Source of the DNA: Blakeslea trispora
Lineage: Eukaryota; Mucoromycota; Mucoromycetes; Mucorales; Choanephoraceae
Direction: 5' to 3'
Assembly (NCBI GenBank): GCA_025331445.1
Contig: JAIWNE010000006.1
Span: 1-64,000 of the forward strand
Length of the DNA: 64,000 bases
Shown: positions 22,816 through 35,463 of the stretch, in pieces
Layout of the letters: each line of letters starts with the position of its first letter
Position numbering within the stretch: the first letter of the stretch is position 1
Made by a program: the position numbers and the translations under genes
Notes under the pieces: generated by a model
Database searches by the model: none
Told to the model about the DNA's origin: nothing
Seen by the model: only the letters and a program-made list of their open reading frames with translations

Positions 22816-23346
22816 CTATTGCTGATCCAGAGTATCTAAAGCATCTTCAAAGTGTTCGTCTTCTTCGTTCAAACCAGGAGAGACAGAGACATCCTCAACA
22901 GCCAGGAGTGTAGAAGTGAATTCGACTTGGAGCATATGGTTGCGCTGATAATGGCTTTCAAAGGTCTGCGAGTGGTTCCAATTGCCCAAAGTGACTATAC
23001 CACTTTTGTCGATATTTTTGTCCAAGGCAGCAGACGAGGCCAAGGAACGAAGAGTGATAGATTCAGTGTTGACTTTGCTAACAAAATAGCGATGGAGCCA
23101 TTTAGAAATGGTACCGGCAACCAAAGAAGCACCGTTTGGGCGATGGAAGAGGTGAGTAGCCGAGGAAGCTAGACTTGAGTGCTGACGCAAGACAGCAAAC
23201 AGAGAACCAGAACAAAGAGAAGGATCGTGAAGTAGATGGATAGAATAATCCTTGATGATAGATTGGCGGCCACAGGTTTCTATCGTTTTTCTTATACAAC
23301 AAGTGAATCTTAAAGAATCAATTACAAGATCTTTCTCAGATTGAAA
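22816..23346 (-). pseudogene. Truncated tyrosine recombinase (DIRS/Crypton-like) fragment
   Basis: An open frame of 176 codons without a proper start resembles the catalytic C-terminus of transposon tyrosine recombinases. It shows an L-R-S-L-A-S-S-A-A block with the box II arginine, then G-I-V-T-L-G-N-W-N-H-S, then F-E-S-H-Y-Q-R-N-H carrying the putative nucleophilic tyrosine. Upstream residues (L-R-F-T-C-C-I-R-K-T-I, K-D-Y-S-I-H-L-L) could be the preceding helical part. The N-terminal half and any reverse transcriptase are absent. Such enzymes come from DIRS-type retrotransposons or Cryptons; the fragment cannot decide which. The acidic tail after the tyrosine is unusual. Likely a dead relic. 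Confidence 0.6.
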
Positions 23347-25403
23347 TCAAAGATAAACTATTATTTAATCCACTCATATAAAGAGCCTTTATCTTAGATA
23401 CAGCTGCAACTTGAGAATCTATTGTTTATGAAGAAATGAATTTCTAAATTAAATAATCGAAAAATAAGAGAAATAAGAGTGATTAAGCATTAGCGCTAAG
23501 GTTTTGCCTTTTACGTGTAAAGCCAAGTCGGCGCTATAAGCATAGAGAAGCAACTGTATTTTAATGAATGACTATACTTTAGTTCAAACCAAATAAAAAT
23601 GCTATTAGAGATATAAATGATTCATATGTATGGCAACAACCATGCGATACTATAGCTACTCCTCTGTTTTTTGGACATTTCCAGACAAAGCTTGATCCAT
23701 AAAAGAAAAATTAGGCCGCCCCCTTAAAAGCATATATTCTTTTACACCCTTTAGGAAAGGATCAATTTCATAGCAATTTATATGTGCTTTTACACCAGAA
23801 TAAAGCCGAAATAGTTAAACATAGCATCTGATTTTCTTTTAGGGATATGTTATCCTTTCTTGGTTTGCAGCAAACACTTGCTTGACTGAAAATAATGCAC
23901 ACTCAATCACTGTATTACAACAAAGTCAAAGGCGCAATATGAACCATGTGATCATATGATGTATTTGCACAACTAGGTCTCAATTCAAAGCTTCAAAAAA
24001 AGTAGGTATAGTCTCTAGTAAGTCAGAGAAGTGATACTCTAGAGTTCTGCGCTTTATTTTTCATAATTCACATCTCGTATGAGTGTAAGATTTCTGAAAC
24101 GTAACCGTTTTGCCTTGAGCAGTAATTCATTGGCTTAGACGCAGATCAATCAAAATTGGAAGCTAAGGCGATACGCTCTCAAGTTATGTGGAAGACACAG
24201 TCTGTAGATCCTACTAAATTGCTTAACATTTGTTTCTATAGAAGGTAGTGGGCTATAAAAAAAAACGATACTTAAGATAGAGTGCGCTCACTGTCGATTG
24301 AAAGAGAAGTAGCTTGCCGCTTTGAGGGTAACTTTAAAATTTTGTATTTGGTTGTCTCTTTGTTTGTACTACCTTTTACATTCAAACAGCGTACTATTCT
24401 TTGTCCATTGTTTTAGCTTGTTATCCATTGTATTCTTTGTCAGCTCATGATTTTTGAAAATGTATGCTAGAGTGTTCGTTTTACTTGCTGCGTCATTATA
24501 ATCATGATAAAGAGAGTCATTACTATCAGAGTTGGTAGATCTCAATGTTGGCTACCATTGCACTATTTAATGACAATAGTTACTTTAAGCAGGCATGCCA
24601 TAACTTAAATATGGCTACAACCTTTTTTTCTTTTTGAAAAACCGGCTAATTTACCTGACATTTAGCTCAGCAATCAAAATAAAGCTCTATTGTTCTTTTT
24701 TGTTCTTGTTGTTTTGCTGTATTAAGATGCTTTCAACAATGAAGACGAGACTGACAAAGTCTTGTAGTTCAATACTAGAAACTTCAAAGGCATATACTGT
24801 AGCAGTGACAAGAGAAGGCCAATTGAGCAATATCTTTTGTCTTTGTAAGGAAATATATGCTTACAACATGTACTACATGATAATAGTTTAACCTTTTATA
24901 TTAATGAATCAGCATAAGATCGCATTGATCAAGGTAGAAATTTCGAAAATGGAAATTCTGTAATAACACCAATTTCAACTCCATTCGGCTTACTTGTACG
25001 CAGATACTTAGGCTGCTTGATATTATATTTATTTTCTTATGCCCCAAAGCCACATTATGTCTATCGTTATCGTATTCTTGTAGTACTGTTAATCGCTAAT
25101 TTATGTAGATCTTTGTAATAGAATTGCATGTTGTCTTTTTGGCTGTTTAAGGTAGTAATCTAAATGAAGTGAGTGATATTAAAAGTCAGGAAATGCTAAT
25201 CTGATGGTACCATTTATACTTAAACTGCTCATTATCCGAAATCCACTTTATGCTTCTTTTGGTATCAATTAGTGTGCCTTTCTCTCTCTTTTTTTTTAAT
25301 AGGAAATTTCAGATCTTATATAAAGACTGAACCTATTTTCTGTTTGACAACAAATCAAATCTTTTATAACTTTACCTTTTTTTTCTATTTTAAGCACTTT
25401 CTG
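23347..25403. other. Gene-free spacer upstream of chitinase
   Basis: About 2 kb, AT-rich, with no long coding frame on either strand. The last 200 bp hold the chitinase promoter and T-rich leader. Confidence 0.5.
25316..25325 (+). promoter_or_regulatory. TATA-like box of chitinase gene
   Basis: CTTATATAAA lies about 80 bp upstream of the chitinase ATG at 25404, a usual distance, and is followed by a T-rich leader. Confidence 0.5.
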
Positions 25404-27044
25404 ATGAAGTTTGGTAAAAGTAAACTCATCGGAACAATTACTGTCGTGCTCTTTGCTTTGTCAGGATCGCAAGCTAGCTTCCTTGACAAGCCTAGCATAG
25501 TGACTTATTGGGGACAGGTAACTATAAAATACTCTAAACTCAAGCTTGAACAGTTGTGTCTAACTACAAATCAAAGAACTCCAAAAATGGTGCAAATACT
25601 CAGAAGTCCCTTTCCACATATTGTGATGATCGATCAGATGCTGTCATTGTAGCTTTTACTCTTGATTTTAGAGATGGTAGCCTTCCTCTTCTTAATCTAG
25701 CCAACAGTTGTACTGGTCCCACTTTTTCAGGCACAGGATTGCTAAAGTGCCCCAACGTCGGCAAAGGTAACAGAGAAATATTGCAGCTAGAAAACATTAA
25801 AACAAAACTAATTTTGCTTTTTGCTTGTTCATCGATCCAATAGAGATAAAGAAATGTCAAAAGAAAGGCAAAACAATACTTATGTCTCTAGGTGGTGCTT
25901 CCGGTGCTTATGGCTTCTCAAACAATAAGGATGCAGAGGCATTTGCAGATACCCTTTGGAATATCTATGGTGGTGGGTCCAGTTCAACCAGACCATTTGG
26001 CGATGCTGTTATTGATGGGTTTGATCTCGATATTGAAGGTGGTGGACCAACAGGCTATGCTGTAAGTTTTTGTTTTCATTAGTTTGTTAAAAATTAACTC
26101 GTCTATCTGCTTTTTTTTTAGGCTATGGTAAAGCGACTTCGATACCATTTCTCAAAAGACAAGTCGAAGCGATACTATATAACAGCAGCCCCCCAATGCC
26201 CTTTTCCGGATATCATGTTGGGAGAAGTTCTTGATGCAGTCGGATTTGATGCAGTTAATGTCCAATTCTACAACAATTACTGTGCAGCATCAAGCAGTAA
26301 TTTCAATTTTGATGCCTGGGATAATTGGGCTAAAAAGACTTCACCTAACAAGAAAGTTAAAATCATGTTGGGTATTCCAGGATCTAGTTCTGCTGCTGGC
26401 AGTGGTTTTGTTTCTTTCAATGCTCTTCAAAAAATCATAAAGAACACTCATGCTCGCTATTCTAGTTTTGGTGGAGTCAGTATATGGGGTAAGATCTTTC
26501 TTAATTTCTTTAGAGTATTAAGGAGATGAACTAATTGTATCATGTTTGGCTTAATGTAGATGCTTCCGCTTCTTATGGCAACACGGATGCTTCTCCTAAC
26601 TATCAAGGCGCAGTTGCAGGTGTAGTACACAAACTAAAAGGCAAGAAGGGAAACACAATCAAAACAACAACTAAGAAAAGTACCAAGAAGAGCACTAAGA
26701 AAAATACCAAGAAGAGCACTAAGAAGAGCACTAAGAAAAGCACCAAGAAAAATAAATCAACCAAAAAATCTACGTCCAAACCAAAGCCTAGTTTGTGTAT
26801 AAAAGATGGTCAAAAGTGTTCCAAAGATGGGGAATATACTTGTGCTGGTAACAAGTTTGGCATCTGTAATCAAAACAAATGGGTACTTCGCTCATGTGCT
26901 ACCGGACTCACCTGTCTTCCCACTTCTGATGGAATCTCAGTCTACTGTGGCACAGGCACTCCCAAGAATGCATGCCTTAACGCTAAGCAATTATTTGCCA
27001 TGAACATTATGTCTGGACGAAAGCTTGCCAAGAGAAGCAAATAA
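25404..27044 (+). CDS. Secreted GH18 chitinase with Lys-rich linker and CBM19-like tail
   Basis: Endochitinase of the plant/yeast class III type (CTS1-like), acting on chitin in cell walls. Exons 25404-25517, 25577-25766, 25844-26061, 26122-26488 and 26560-27044 give 457 aa. Residues 1-24 form a signal peptide (hydrophobic T-I-T-V-V-L-F-A-L). Joining exons 1 and 2 gives Y-W-G-Q-N-S, the normal family start. The catalytic motif D-G-F-D-L-D-I-E is intact, with I-L-M-S-L-G-G before it. A linker of repeated T-K-K-S units (about 26640-26780) replaces the usual neutral Ser/Thr linker. The tail has six cysteines in a C-x-D-G-Q-K-C, Y-T-C, C-N-Q-N-K-W-V pattern like CBM19 chitin binding. It may work in wall remodelling or cell separation. 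Confidence 0.93.
26655..26780 (+). repeat. In-frame ACTAAGAAGAGC-type tandem repeat
   Basis: Imperfect 12-bp units code for T-K-K-S or T-K-K-N within the chitinase linker. Unit number is likely to vary between strains because copies are nearly identical at the DNA level. Confidence 0.85.
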
Positions 27045-27302
27045 TTTAGATCAATCTTACCAATAAATTCAAAAGCTATTTTCTTATTTGTATCAAATAA
27101 TAAATAAAGCCTTAATATTGCTATACTTGAAGTAAACAAACAAGGATTGCAAGCGCAACTGATGAAAAGTATGTTTGGAGGAATCTTCATCATATATTTT
27201 GCTATCCATTTAAACATCATATGACGCATAAATAAGCTTATATCTTACAAGAAAAAAAAAGAGGGCTCATATTTTGACTCGAAGCTATTCTTTGTATCTT
27301 TA

Positions 27303-30191
27303 TTAAGTTCTCTTTAATGCATCTTCGTACTTTTCAACAATCATCAATAGGCATCGAATGTATTCGACAAGAGCATCAGAGGAATCCTTGCCTATGATGT
27401 CCTCAACTGTCCAAGATGCAAGCTTGCCAGCAGGCAAACTGTTGTTTGACTTGAAGATTTCATCATATGTTGAATAATAGACCTAGAATACATGATTAGA
27501 AAGAGCTCTCTTCATAAAAGAAAAAAAGTAAAGAAGAAAGCTGTATACATTACATCCATATCATACCACACTTGGCCTTTGCCCGTGTCACCCAATATCT
27601 TGTCAATACCATAACTACCAAACTTTTGTGCAGACAATGGCAACTTTTCAACTCGAGTGATTTCAACAACAAAAGGAAAATGAATTCTATACTTTGTTGT
27701 TTGCTTCGATAAGATGTAGTCGACTTCCAAAAAGTCAGGAACATTTTCATAAGTAATTTGGCGTGTAACAGGACTGACTGACACCTTCTTGATAAAAGTA
27801 GAATATGGCTTAACATCGTGTCTAGTGGTTTGCTCAGTTTGAAGAACCATTTGGAAATCGAATTTTCTATGTATCTTTCAGTTTTAGTTGTCCTTGTATC
27901 TTTCTTTCTCGACTTACCTATTGAGTGAAACCCAATCGATTTCAACTACTTTGTTGGTAGCTGTAACGACTTTCTTAATTTCGACTACACCTTGTTGCAT
28001 ATACATGACAACAGGCTGGTATGGAAGCATTGGCTGATTACGAGCTTGTGCATAAATCTCGAAATGTGAAGATCGACTGTATGGTGCTGGAAGAATGTCA
28101 GACATTCGGCTGATAATATCATCTGATTTAGTAGTCCTAAGGAAACCCAAAAGGCAATTGAATGTTAGTCCTATTCGTCTCTTCTTGTCTATAATTTGCT
28201 TGCCAAACTTACACATCGCTAAAGCGAGGTTGAACGCCGCGTTCTTTAACAAGAATATCCTTCAAATCCTGAAAGTTCCAGATTTGTTTTTGAATTTCAG
28301 GTGTGATTTTAGTCCAAAAGATCTTGCCTAGTTTTGCACTCAATTTGATGTCACCCTTGAAGCCACGTACACCATTCAAACTGTCATTGAAATCAGTAAG
28401 TAGATAGACAAAAGTTCAAACACTAACACTTTACCCATCTTCTAACGCAGATCTGATATTGAAATGGTTGTATTCCTTAACACTATAAAAAAAATTGTTT
28501 ATCGTGTTAGTGTAATAAACTTGATGAATGACTTTGAGAAGGTAACTTACGCTTGAAGATGAGACATGGATGATTGACGCGAAGCAGTTGAAGGGGATGC
28601 CTTTTGATTGGTGAGTCGCATGACACGACGGGCTGGACCTTTCTTTTGTGTTGCTACACGAGGAGCAGTTGGGAGCGCAGGGAAATCATCCGCAGGTGAA
28701 GCAGGAGCAGGTGGAGGTTGTGGTTGGTATTTTTGCTGTTGTTTTTTCGCAGTATGCTGTTCACTTGGACGGACAACGAAATTCTTGTTTTCACCCCATA
28801 AAGGACTTTGATCAGGAGCCATACCTACATTGGGATTGCCGAATGATACAGGTTTATGTTGGAAAGATGCAAGGCGCATTTGCTCTTCCAAAGAAACTTG
28901 CTGTTGACGTCTAGCTTGTTCTTGTTGACGTTGAGCCCATTGTTGTTGTTGTCTCTGTTGCATCATGGCGGCAGATGGTTGTTGAGGTGCATCAATCAAT
29001 TCAGCTGGCTTTTGGAAGGCACCTGCATTGTTCTTGAATGAAGGGATGATGACGTGTAAAGGCATTCCGGGAGGGCTCAGGATATCGGCATACTGTTGAT
29101 GATGAACATAGCGCTCCAAGCTACAAAAGTACAGTCCAAAAGGAGGTGCTGATTGATCAGGACAGTGAACACAGGGAACGATAATTGTGGATCGTTTACG
29201 GCGTTTGTAGATAGTTTGAAGGTTTTTGAATCGCTCTAAAGCTTCCTTTACTGCCTCTTCACTAGTACCCACAATCTTGACTTGTCTATCAATCAAGGAA
29301 CATTCGGTATCTGTGTCATTACCGATGATACGTAGATATTCTAATGGGCGTCCATTGTTGACAGATGGACCAATCAATACTTCGTTGGGATCCACAATGT
29401 TTTTCGCAAACTTGAATGTCTCCACATATTCGTTAGTATCGCTATCAGGTCCATCGCTCTCTGTTTCATAATAACCTTGATATCTACCCTGCTTATTTTC
29501 ACTGTTCCTGATAGCTGCCTCAATATCTAATGGCCTGCCTACTGCTCGATGCATCTTTGGTGAAGCTTGGCTTGTAAGCGAGCTTGTAGATGGGCTGTTT
29601 TCGATAGATGAATGGCCGATGGGTGTGACTGGTGCAGATTCAACGTTGATACAGTCCTCAAATGTACCTTCAAACATGCCGTCATCCACAAGAGCACTCT
29701 ATATAAAAACAATAAGAAATGAAGCCGCTTTTGTTGTTACTTCAATAAGATCCTTACGAGTTGAGGCATCAAGGAACCTCCAATGATTCTAGCCCTACAG
29801 AAAGATCATTTGGTTAGACAGATATTTCATACAATAAGGCAATGCTACATACGCTTCTTCAACTGCTTGCTGCGATCTTCCTTTGATACGAAACAATTGT
29901 GCTTTAAGATCGTAGTTGATTTCTGTTTTTGTCTTCTTTGCCAATTCTCTAAAAGAAAAAAAGAAAGAAATATTAGATGCTTAGTTTAAATCTATCTGGT
30001 AGGACTAAACACAGGAAAAGTTGAATAACTTACTGTAGCTTTGGCTGTAAGTCAAGATACATTTTTGCCGTAACGTAAGCGACACCGGCTATGATCATAT
30101 TTGCTAATAAGAGAGAAAGCATAAGTAAACACGAAAAATAAACATGTCGGTTTAAGTATTATATCTAATTTTTATACTCACGTTGAACCAT
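27303..30191 (-). CDS. KH-like domain protein, conserved fungal, function unknown
   Basis: Spliced model of ten exons: 30191-30182, 30103-30034, 29948-29853, 29794-29758, 29698-28551, 28482-28435, 28380-28213, 28136-27918, 27866-27554, 27482-27303, giving 762 aa. Every junction keeps phase. The first exon is only 10 nt. Near the N-terminus, I-N-Y-D-L-K-A-Q-L-F-R-I-K-G-R-S looks like part of a KH-type RNA-binding fold, and V-L-I-G-P-S-V-N-N-G with Y-L-R-I-I-G and V-K-I-V-G-T-S-E-E-A-V is a second such block near 110-170. A Gln-rich stretch (28900-29000), a Pro-rich stretch and a large C-terminal domain with L-P-Y-Q-P-V-V-M-Y follow. The C-terminal region resembles an uncharacterised domain of fungal KH proteins (possibly DUF7905). 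A role in RNA binding is inferred. Confidence 0.75.
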
Positions 30192-31479
30192 ATTCTCTGC
30201 TTTTAGTTTCTGACACTTATTTCTCTATCAGTTTAAATAAAAAAAAAAAGAAAGAAAAAGAAAAATCTGTCTTTTGCACTATTTTCAAAATTTTCTCTAT
30301 TGTTACACAGGGCCGATTTCATTTGTCATGACACATTTTTTTAGATCAGTAAACTTTAGTTACATGAAGCATAAAAGTAGAATGAAGCAAATCTCAAGTA
30401 TTTGTTGTCAAGTTTAATTTTGTTAGTTGCATTATTAATCAAATATCAACTTTAGACTCTAAAGTAAGAAGCAAAAGTCTGTCATATCACTGGCGTCAAG
30501 CCAAAAAAGAAAGAGGCAAGATTTCTTCACTTTGATCGTAACAGCACTGATAATCAAGCCAAGGCTTTTTTTGCTAGAAGCATAAAAGCCACAGTAAACA
30601 AATAGAAAAAGCAGTAGTTTTCAGCTTTAACTAAAAGAGTTGCTTTTCATTGTCCTGAAGAAATAGCATCAATTTGATTCAATCTCTTTCTGCTGTAAAA
30701 AAGTGTAAGCTTCACAACTTGTTTCTTTAAATGAAAAGAGAAAAAGGGATGCAATTGATAACACGCGTACAATACACTAAATATAAGCTGTAAAGAGGAG
30801 AAGAAAAGGTCTAAAGGCAAAAAGATGAATCAAGTGTATGAAGGATTGTACTAACAAACATGTCAAACAGTTTGACATTCTTCCAAGTGCAGCTTTAGTA
30901 AAAAAAACACAATCACGAATCTCTACGCTCAGACTCACATTATGTATTGCAATCAGAATGCTACAAAATCGGTATGCGTTCTCTTGTTAGATGTTTCACT
31001 TAGATAGCTTGTCAGAAAACGCCTTGTTATGGTCTATTACTCCCTTTTTGCTCTAGCAATAAGACAGATAGACAAACCCGAATTAAAGAGGAGTTTAGCT
31101 GTCAAAATAGACTTGGGCGTATGACTTACCACTAGCTTGTCTACTGCACCAACATAATACAATTAAAAAGCTTCCCTTGTATTCTTCTCAGTTATACAAT
31201 GTTAGGCGCACCCTGCTATTGACAGCTTGATAACTCTATCTTAATCTTCAGAGTCTCATTTACCCTAGAATGAGTGTTGTCGTTTGCAGGATTTTGTTTT
31301 TCAATATCCTTTAGTATGGGTAATCCTTTCGGCTAAATTTTGTCCGGTGTAGTTCCTCCCTCTCTTTTCTGCATTCTAAGCCCATTAATTGCCAATATGC
31401 ACGTGACATAGACAACCTTTATTTCTTTTTTTTTTATTTTAATTTTCATATTCTCTTTCTTTATCTTTACCTCTTCATC
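30192..31479. other. Divergent intergenic region
   Basis: 1.3 kb between the start codons of the KH-like gene (-) and CDC50 (+). No gene is seen. The 60 bp before 31480 are strongly T/CT-rich. Confidence 0.5.
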
Positions 31480-32956
31480 ATGTCAGACACAATACCAAAG
31501 AAATCCCGGAGGCCTGTTGGTAGGTTGAGTTTCGAACGAAAATAAAAGCACTCATCAACCCCTTCATTAGACGGTTCTTTTCGACAACAAAAGTTACCCG
31601 CTTGGCAGCCTGTGTTGACACCTCGGACAGTGATACCTGCACTATTTATTATTGGTTTTATCTTTATACCCATTGGTGGCTTACTCTACTGGAATAGTGG
31701 CCATGTAAGAGAACAAGATATACAGAACGAACAGCACTTTAATTATGCAAAATAGGTCAGCGAGCTCATGATCGATTATACCACTTGCAATCAATATACA
31801 GAGCCTATCTATCTAGACCGCACCAAGTTTGCAGTTGAATTCTCTTCCAATGTAGACATAGACAACATTGAGGCACCTGCATTTCATGTAGAAAATGTAA
31901 CAGAGTTTCTTGACCCTAGCTGGCGAAACCCAAACAACCTCTCTATTCAGCGTTGTGTGCTTGACTTTACAGTACCAGAGTCCATGCGAGGACCTCTTTT
32001 TATGTATTATCGCTTGACCAATTTCTATCAAAACCATCGACAGTACATCAAAAACTATGATGCTGATCAACTCAGTGGAGAGAAAGTATCAACAAGCACA
32101 TTGGACACCAATTGCAATCCATTAGGGACTTTGGCAAATGGATTAGTTGTGTATCCTTGTGGCCTTATAGCCAATTCAATGTTTAATGGTAAGAAGATAA
32201 AGAAAAAAAACATAAAAGTCATGTGATTAGGAAGATTAAGCCAGAGTAAATAGATACTGCTTCAGATTTGACTTCAGTTACATCGGGTAAAACATATGTA
32301 TTTCAGAGAACTGGTATTGCATGGCCAACCGATAGGAAGAAATATGGAGTCACCAAATACAGTCCTTCTGAGATAGCACCTCCTCCTAACTGGGCCAATC
32401 GTTATCCGAATGGCTTATATACATCCGAACATCCTCCTCCCGACCTAAGTAATATGGAGCGATTGATGGTTTGGATGCATGTAGCAGCATTGCCTGACTT
32501 TAGAAAAATATGGGCTAGAAATGATGTTGAAACATTAGAGGCAGGACGTTGGCGTGTTGGCATTGATATGAGTATGTTTGTCTTTCTTTCTTTTTTTATA
32601 TATTCTTTACAACAGACTAACTTATGATGCATATAACAGATTTTGATACTAGCATTTATGAAGGAAGTAAATGGCTTGTGCTTTCTACTACTTCACCTTT
32701 AGGTGGACGCAATCCTCGTTTAGGCATTGCTTATATTGCCATTGGTGCAATCTCTATCTTTTTCGGCTTTTTATTTACACTTCGTCATTGCTTTAGGCCA
32801 AGGTAAAGAAATCCCCATTCCATTTCCCTCTGTTCATATATATATATACTCATTTAATCTAGAAAACTTGGTGATCCATCTTATCTTTCCTGGAATCAAC
32901 CTGGTGGTGGCCTTCCTATCAACAAACAAGCAAAGAAATTATTACACAAAGAATAA
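31480..32956 (+). CDS. CDC50: CDC50/LEM3 family P4-ATPase beta subunit
   Basis: Non-catalytic partner needed for folding, ER exit and activity of phospholipid flippases. Exons 31480-31519, 31571-31704, 31756-32188, 32254-32571, 32640-32802 and 32863-32956 give 393 aa. The splice at 31704/31756 removes an in-frame TAG and gives N-S-G-H-V-S-E-L-M-I-D-Y-T-T-C, as expected. Two membrane helices flank a large luminal loop: V-I-P-A-L-F-I-I-G-F-I-F-I-P-I-G-G at about residues 38-55 and I-A-Y-I-A-I-G-A-I-S-I-F-F-G-F near 340-360. Conserved K-S-R-R-P, F-R-Q-Q-K-L-P-A-W-Q-P, Y-Y-R-L-T-N-F-Y-Q-N-H-R and loop cysteines are present. It is convergent with WASP, with 72 bp between stop codons. Confidence 0.95.
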
Positions 32957-33028
32957 ATTACAAGATAGTTTTTTTATATAACAAAATGCTTTAAAGCATT
33001 TTAACGGATGATATAGTCTAGTTTTTTT

Positions 33029-35463
33029 TTAGTCGTCCCATTCACTACCATCATCGCTATCAGAATCATCATCTGACTGAATAGCTTTCTTTCGATCATT
33101 CAATGCGGCTAATAAACTATTCGCCAAGTCGTTTCCTCCAGCAGATGCAGCACCAGAAGTAGCAGCACTGCTACTACCATTAGCAAGAGGATTGCTACGG
33201 TCCTTGCGCAATTCAGTAGGTGTGGAACGCAAAGATCGGACACCACCGGCGCCTCGAATAGCATCCAAAAGTGCATTGCGTGAATCACTACCAGCTGGTA
33301 CAGGAGCTGAGGTATTTCCTGCTACAGGAGGAGGAGGGGGAGGAGGAGCACCTCCAGCCATTGGTGGTGGTGGAGGGGGAGGGGGAGGGGGAGCACCTCC
33401 AGTCATAGGTGGTGGTGGAGGAGGAGGGGGTGGGGGAGGAGCACCTCCAGTCATTGGTGGTGGTGGTGGAGGAGGGAGTGGAGGAGCACCTCCAGTCATA
33501 GGTGGAGGAGGGGGAGGAGGAGGAGCAGAGCTTGTAGGACGAGGTCCTGGTGGAGGAGGAGGAGGTCCTCTTTTATCGCGATTAGGCAGTGGAGGAGGAG
33601 GGGGAGGCATTGGTCTACCACCAGGCAAAGGTGGAGGCATAGGGGGTAAGGGCGGTGCATTACGTTGTGGCATTGGAGGAGGAGGAGGAGGAGCTACTAA
33701 TGCTTCCGGAGCATCGTAGAACTCATCGTTTTCATAGTTGTAATCAGACTCTTCTTGATGTTGCATTTGCCTGCTTCCCATAGATGGTACAGGGGGTGGA
33801 GGTGGCGATGTGGTGGTAATGACTGGTGGAGGTGGAGGTGGAGGTGGAGGTGGAGGTGGAGGAGGTGGAGAGACTTCGGCTACTGGTGGTGGAGGAGGAG
33901 GTGGCGGTGGAGGAGGTACAAATGGTGTTAAATCAAACTCTTCTTGAGGTGTAGAGAACTGTTCTTGTTGAGCTACCATTTTATAAGGATTATTTGATTT
34001 GATCCCTACTGGAGGACCTGCCATAGAAGGAGGTTCAGGAACTGAACGTGTAGGTGGAGGCTCGGTATGAAGTCTACTTGGAACAGGTGGTGCAATAGGC
34101 ATCTCTGATACTCCAGGTGATGATGCAATTGAAGGTGGATTATCATATTGGTTTGTATAATCATCATATGCAGGTTGTTGATAAGTAGTTGGAGGAGGAG
34201 GTGGTGGTGGAGCACTTATGTTGGATCGTGTAGGAGGCGGAGGGGGAGGTGGTGGAGCTGATCTTTTGCTTGGTGGTGGAGGAGGTGGAGGAGGTCGACG
34301 GCCTACCAAAAAAAAGATGACCTATGTCAATCAGGTTTATCTAAACTCTCTATCTTAACACTTACCTCCAACAGGTGGAGGAGGAGGAGCTTGTCGACGA
34401 GAAGGGGGTGGTGGAGGAGCACGGTTCGTACGGGCAGGACTTCCAGGTACTGCCATAGTAGGTCTTCTAGGAGGAGCTGGAGGACCACCTCTTTCGTTCA
34501 CAAATTCCTTGATGAAATCTTCATTTTCATGAATTTCTTCAGGCGAGATACCAAGATCTTTTAGTTGATCAAACAAGCCATTCCATTCAGGACTTGAGTT
34601 TTGTACGCTGAATCCTTTATCTGGTGTATAACCAATATGACCCAAATGTCTAAAGAAATGCATGGTCAATCCATTGTTTTTTTTTATAACAAAAAAAAGT
34701 GTTGTGTACCTGAATTCAGAAGGTAAACCAATTTGAGATTTGTCTAATTTTCCTTTTTGCTTTTTACTGCCTGATTCTGCTTTTTTTTTTTTTTTAAGAG
34801 TTACACATGTTGGTGAATTGCATCATGGTTTAGAGAATTTCTTTTACCTTTTTTCTTGGTCTTTTTGGTTTCGCTTGTCTTGGTGATTTCTCTGGTTGTG
34901 ATTTTGGTATAAAAGACATCTGCATCTGCATTATCTGCGAATGATAAACCCATCATGTATTCCTAAAGACAAGAGAATAAGCCAAAAAAGAAAAAGTGAT
35001 CAAAATACATCTAGAAAGGAGGGAGCTTACATCTGCAGCAAATGAAAAGAAGAAAGGTGTATGTCGTGTTATCTCAAAACCATCATATAATTCTTGCTCC
35101 CAAATGACACCTCTATGATTCTAACCCAAAGAGAAAAAGCCATAAGTTTTTTTTAGTCTATTGAGATATAAAGGAATGAATATAACTCACAATCAAGTCA
35201 ATCATTCGAATGTAATACGAATGCTTCTTCTTGTCCTTTAAGAAAGCAATGGCACCCCATATATTGGCATAAGCCCATTTGTTCGGGTTCGGATAAGCAA
35301 CATAAAGACGAGCTACTGTGGCCACATAAATTTTCTAGCAGACAATTAACTCTCCTTTTCTCTCTTCTTTTTTTTTTGGTGATATAGGTAAACTTACTGC
35401 AGTGGGTAGTGCACGCCTAACTTTGTTCTTATCCTCTGCAGTAGATAGAGCAGCTGAGGGCAT
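33029..35463 (-). CDS. LAS17: WASP family Arp2/3 activator (Las17-like)
   Basis: Actin nucleation promoter acting at endocytic sites. Exons 35463-35398, 35334-35191, 35120-35031, 34962-34848, 34779-34710, 34649-34366 and 34302-33029 give 680 aa. Residues about 10-140 form a WH1/EVH1 domain (K-I-Y-V-A-T-V-A-R-L-Y, W-G-A-I-A-F-L-K-D). A GBD-like stretch H-I-G-Y-T-P-D-K-G-F-S with L-G-I-S-P-E-E-I follows. Then comes a very long polyproline region with runs up to 16 prolines, for SH3 partners and profilin. The C-terminus has a WH2 motif (R-N-A-L-L-D-A-I-R-G-A-G-G), a central region (L-A-N-S-L-L-A-A-L-N-D-R-K-K) and an acidic tail ending S-E-W-D-D, whose Trp docks on Arp2/3. The GGN-rich antisense frame over the prolines is a shadow. 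Confidence 0.96.

Noticed and set aside
24634..24891. 85-codon + frame
   Set aside because: Hydrophobic low-complexity start, no ordered gene context and no motif.
33192..33719. 175-codon Gly-rich open frame on + strand
   Set aside because: It is the antisense of the WASP polyproline region; CCN repeats give GGN on the other strand.
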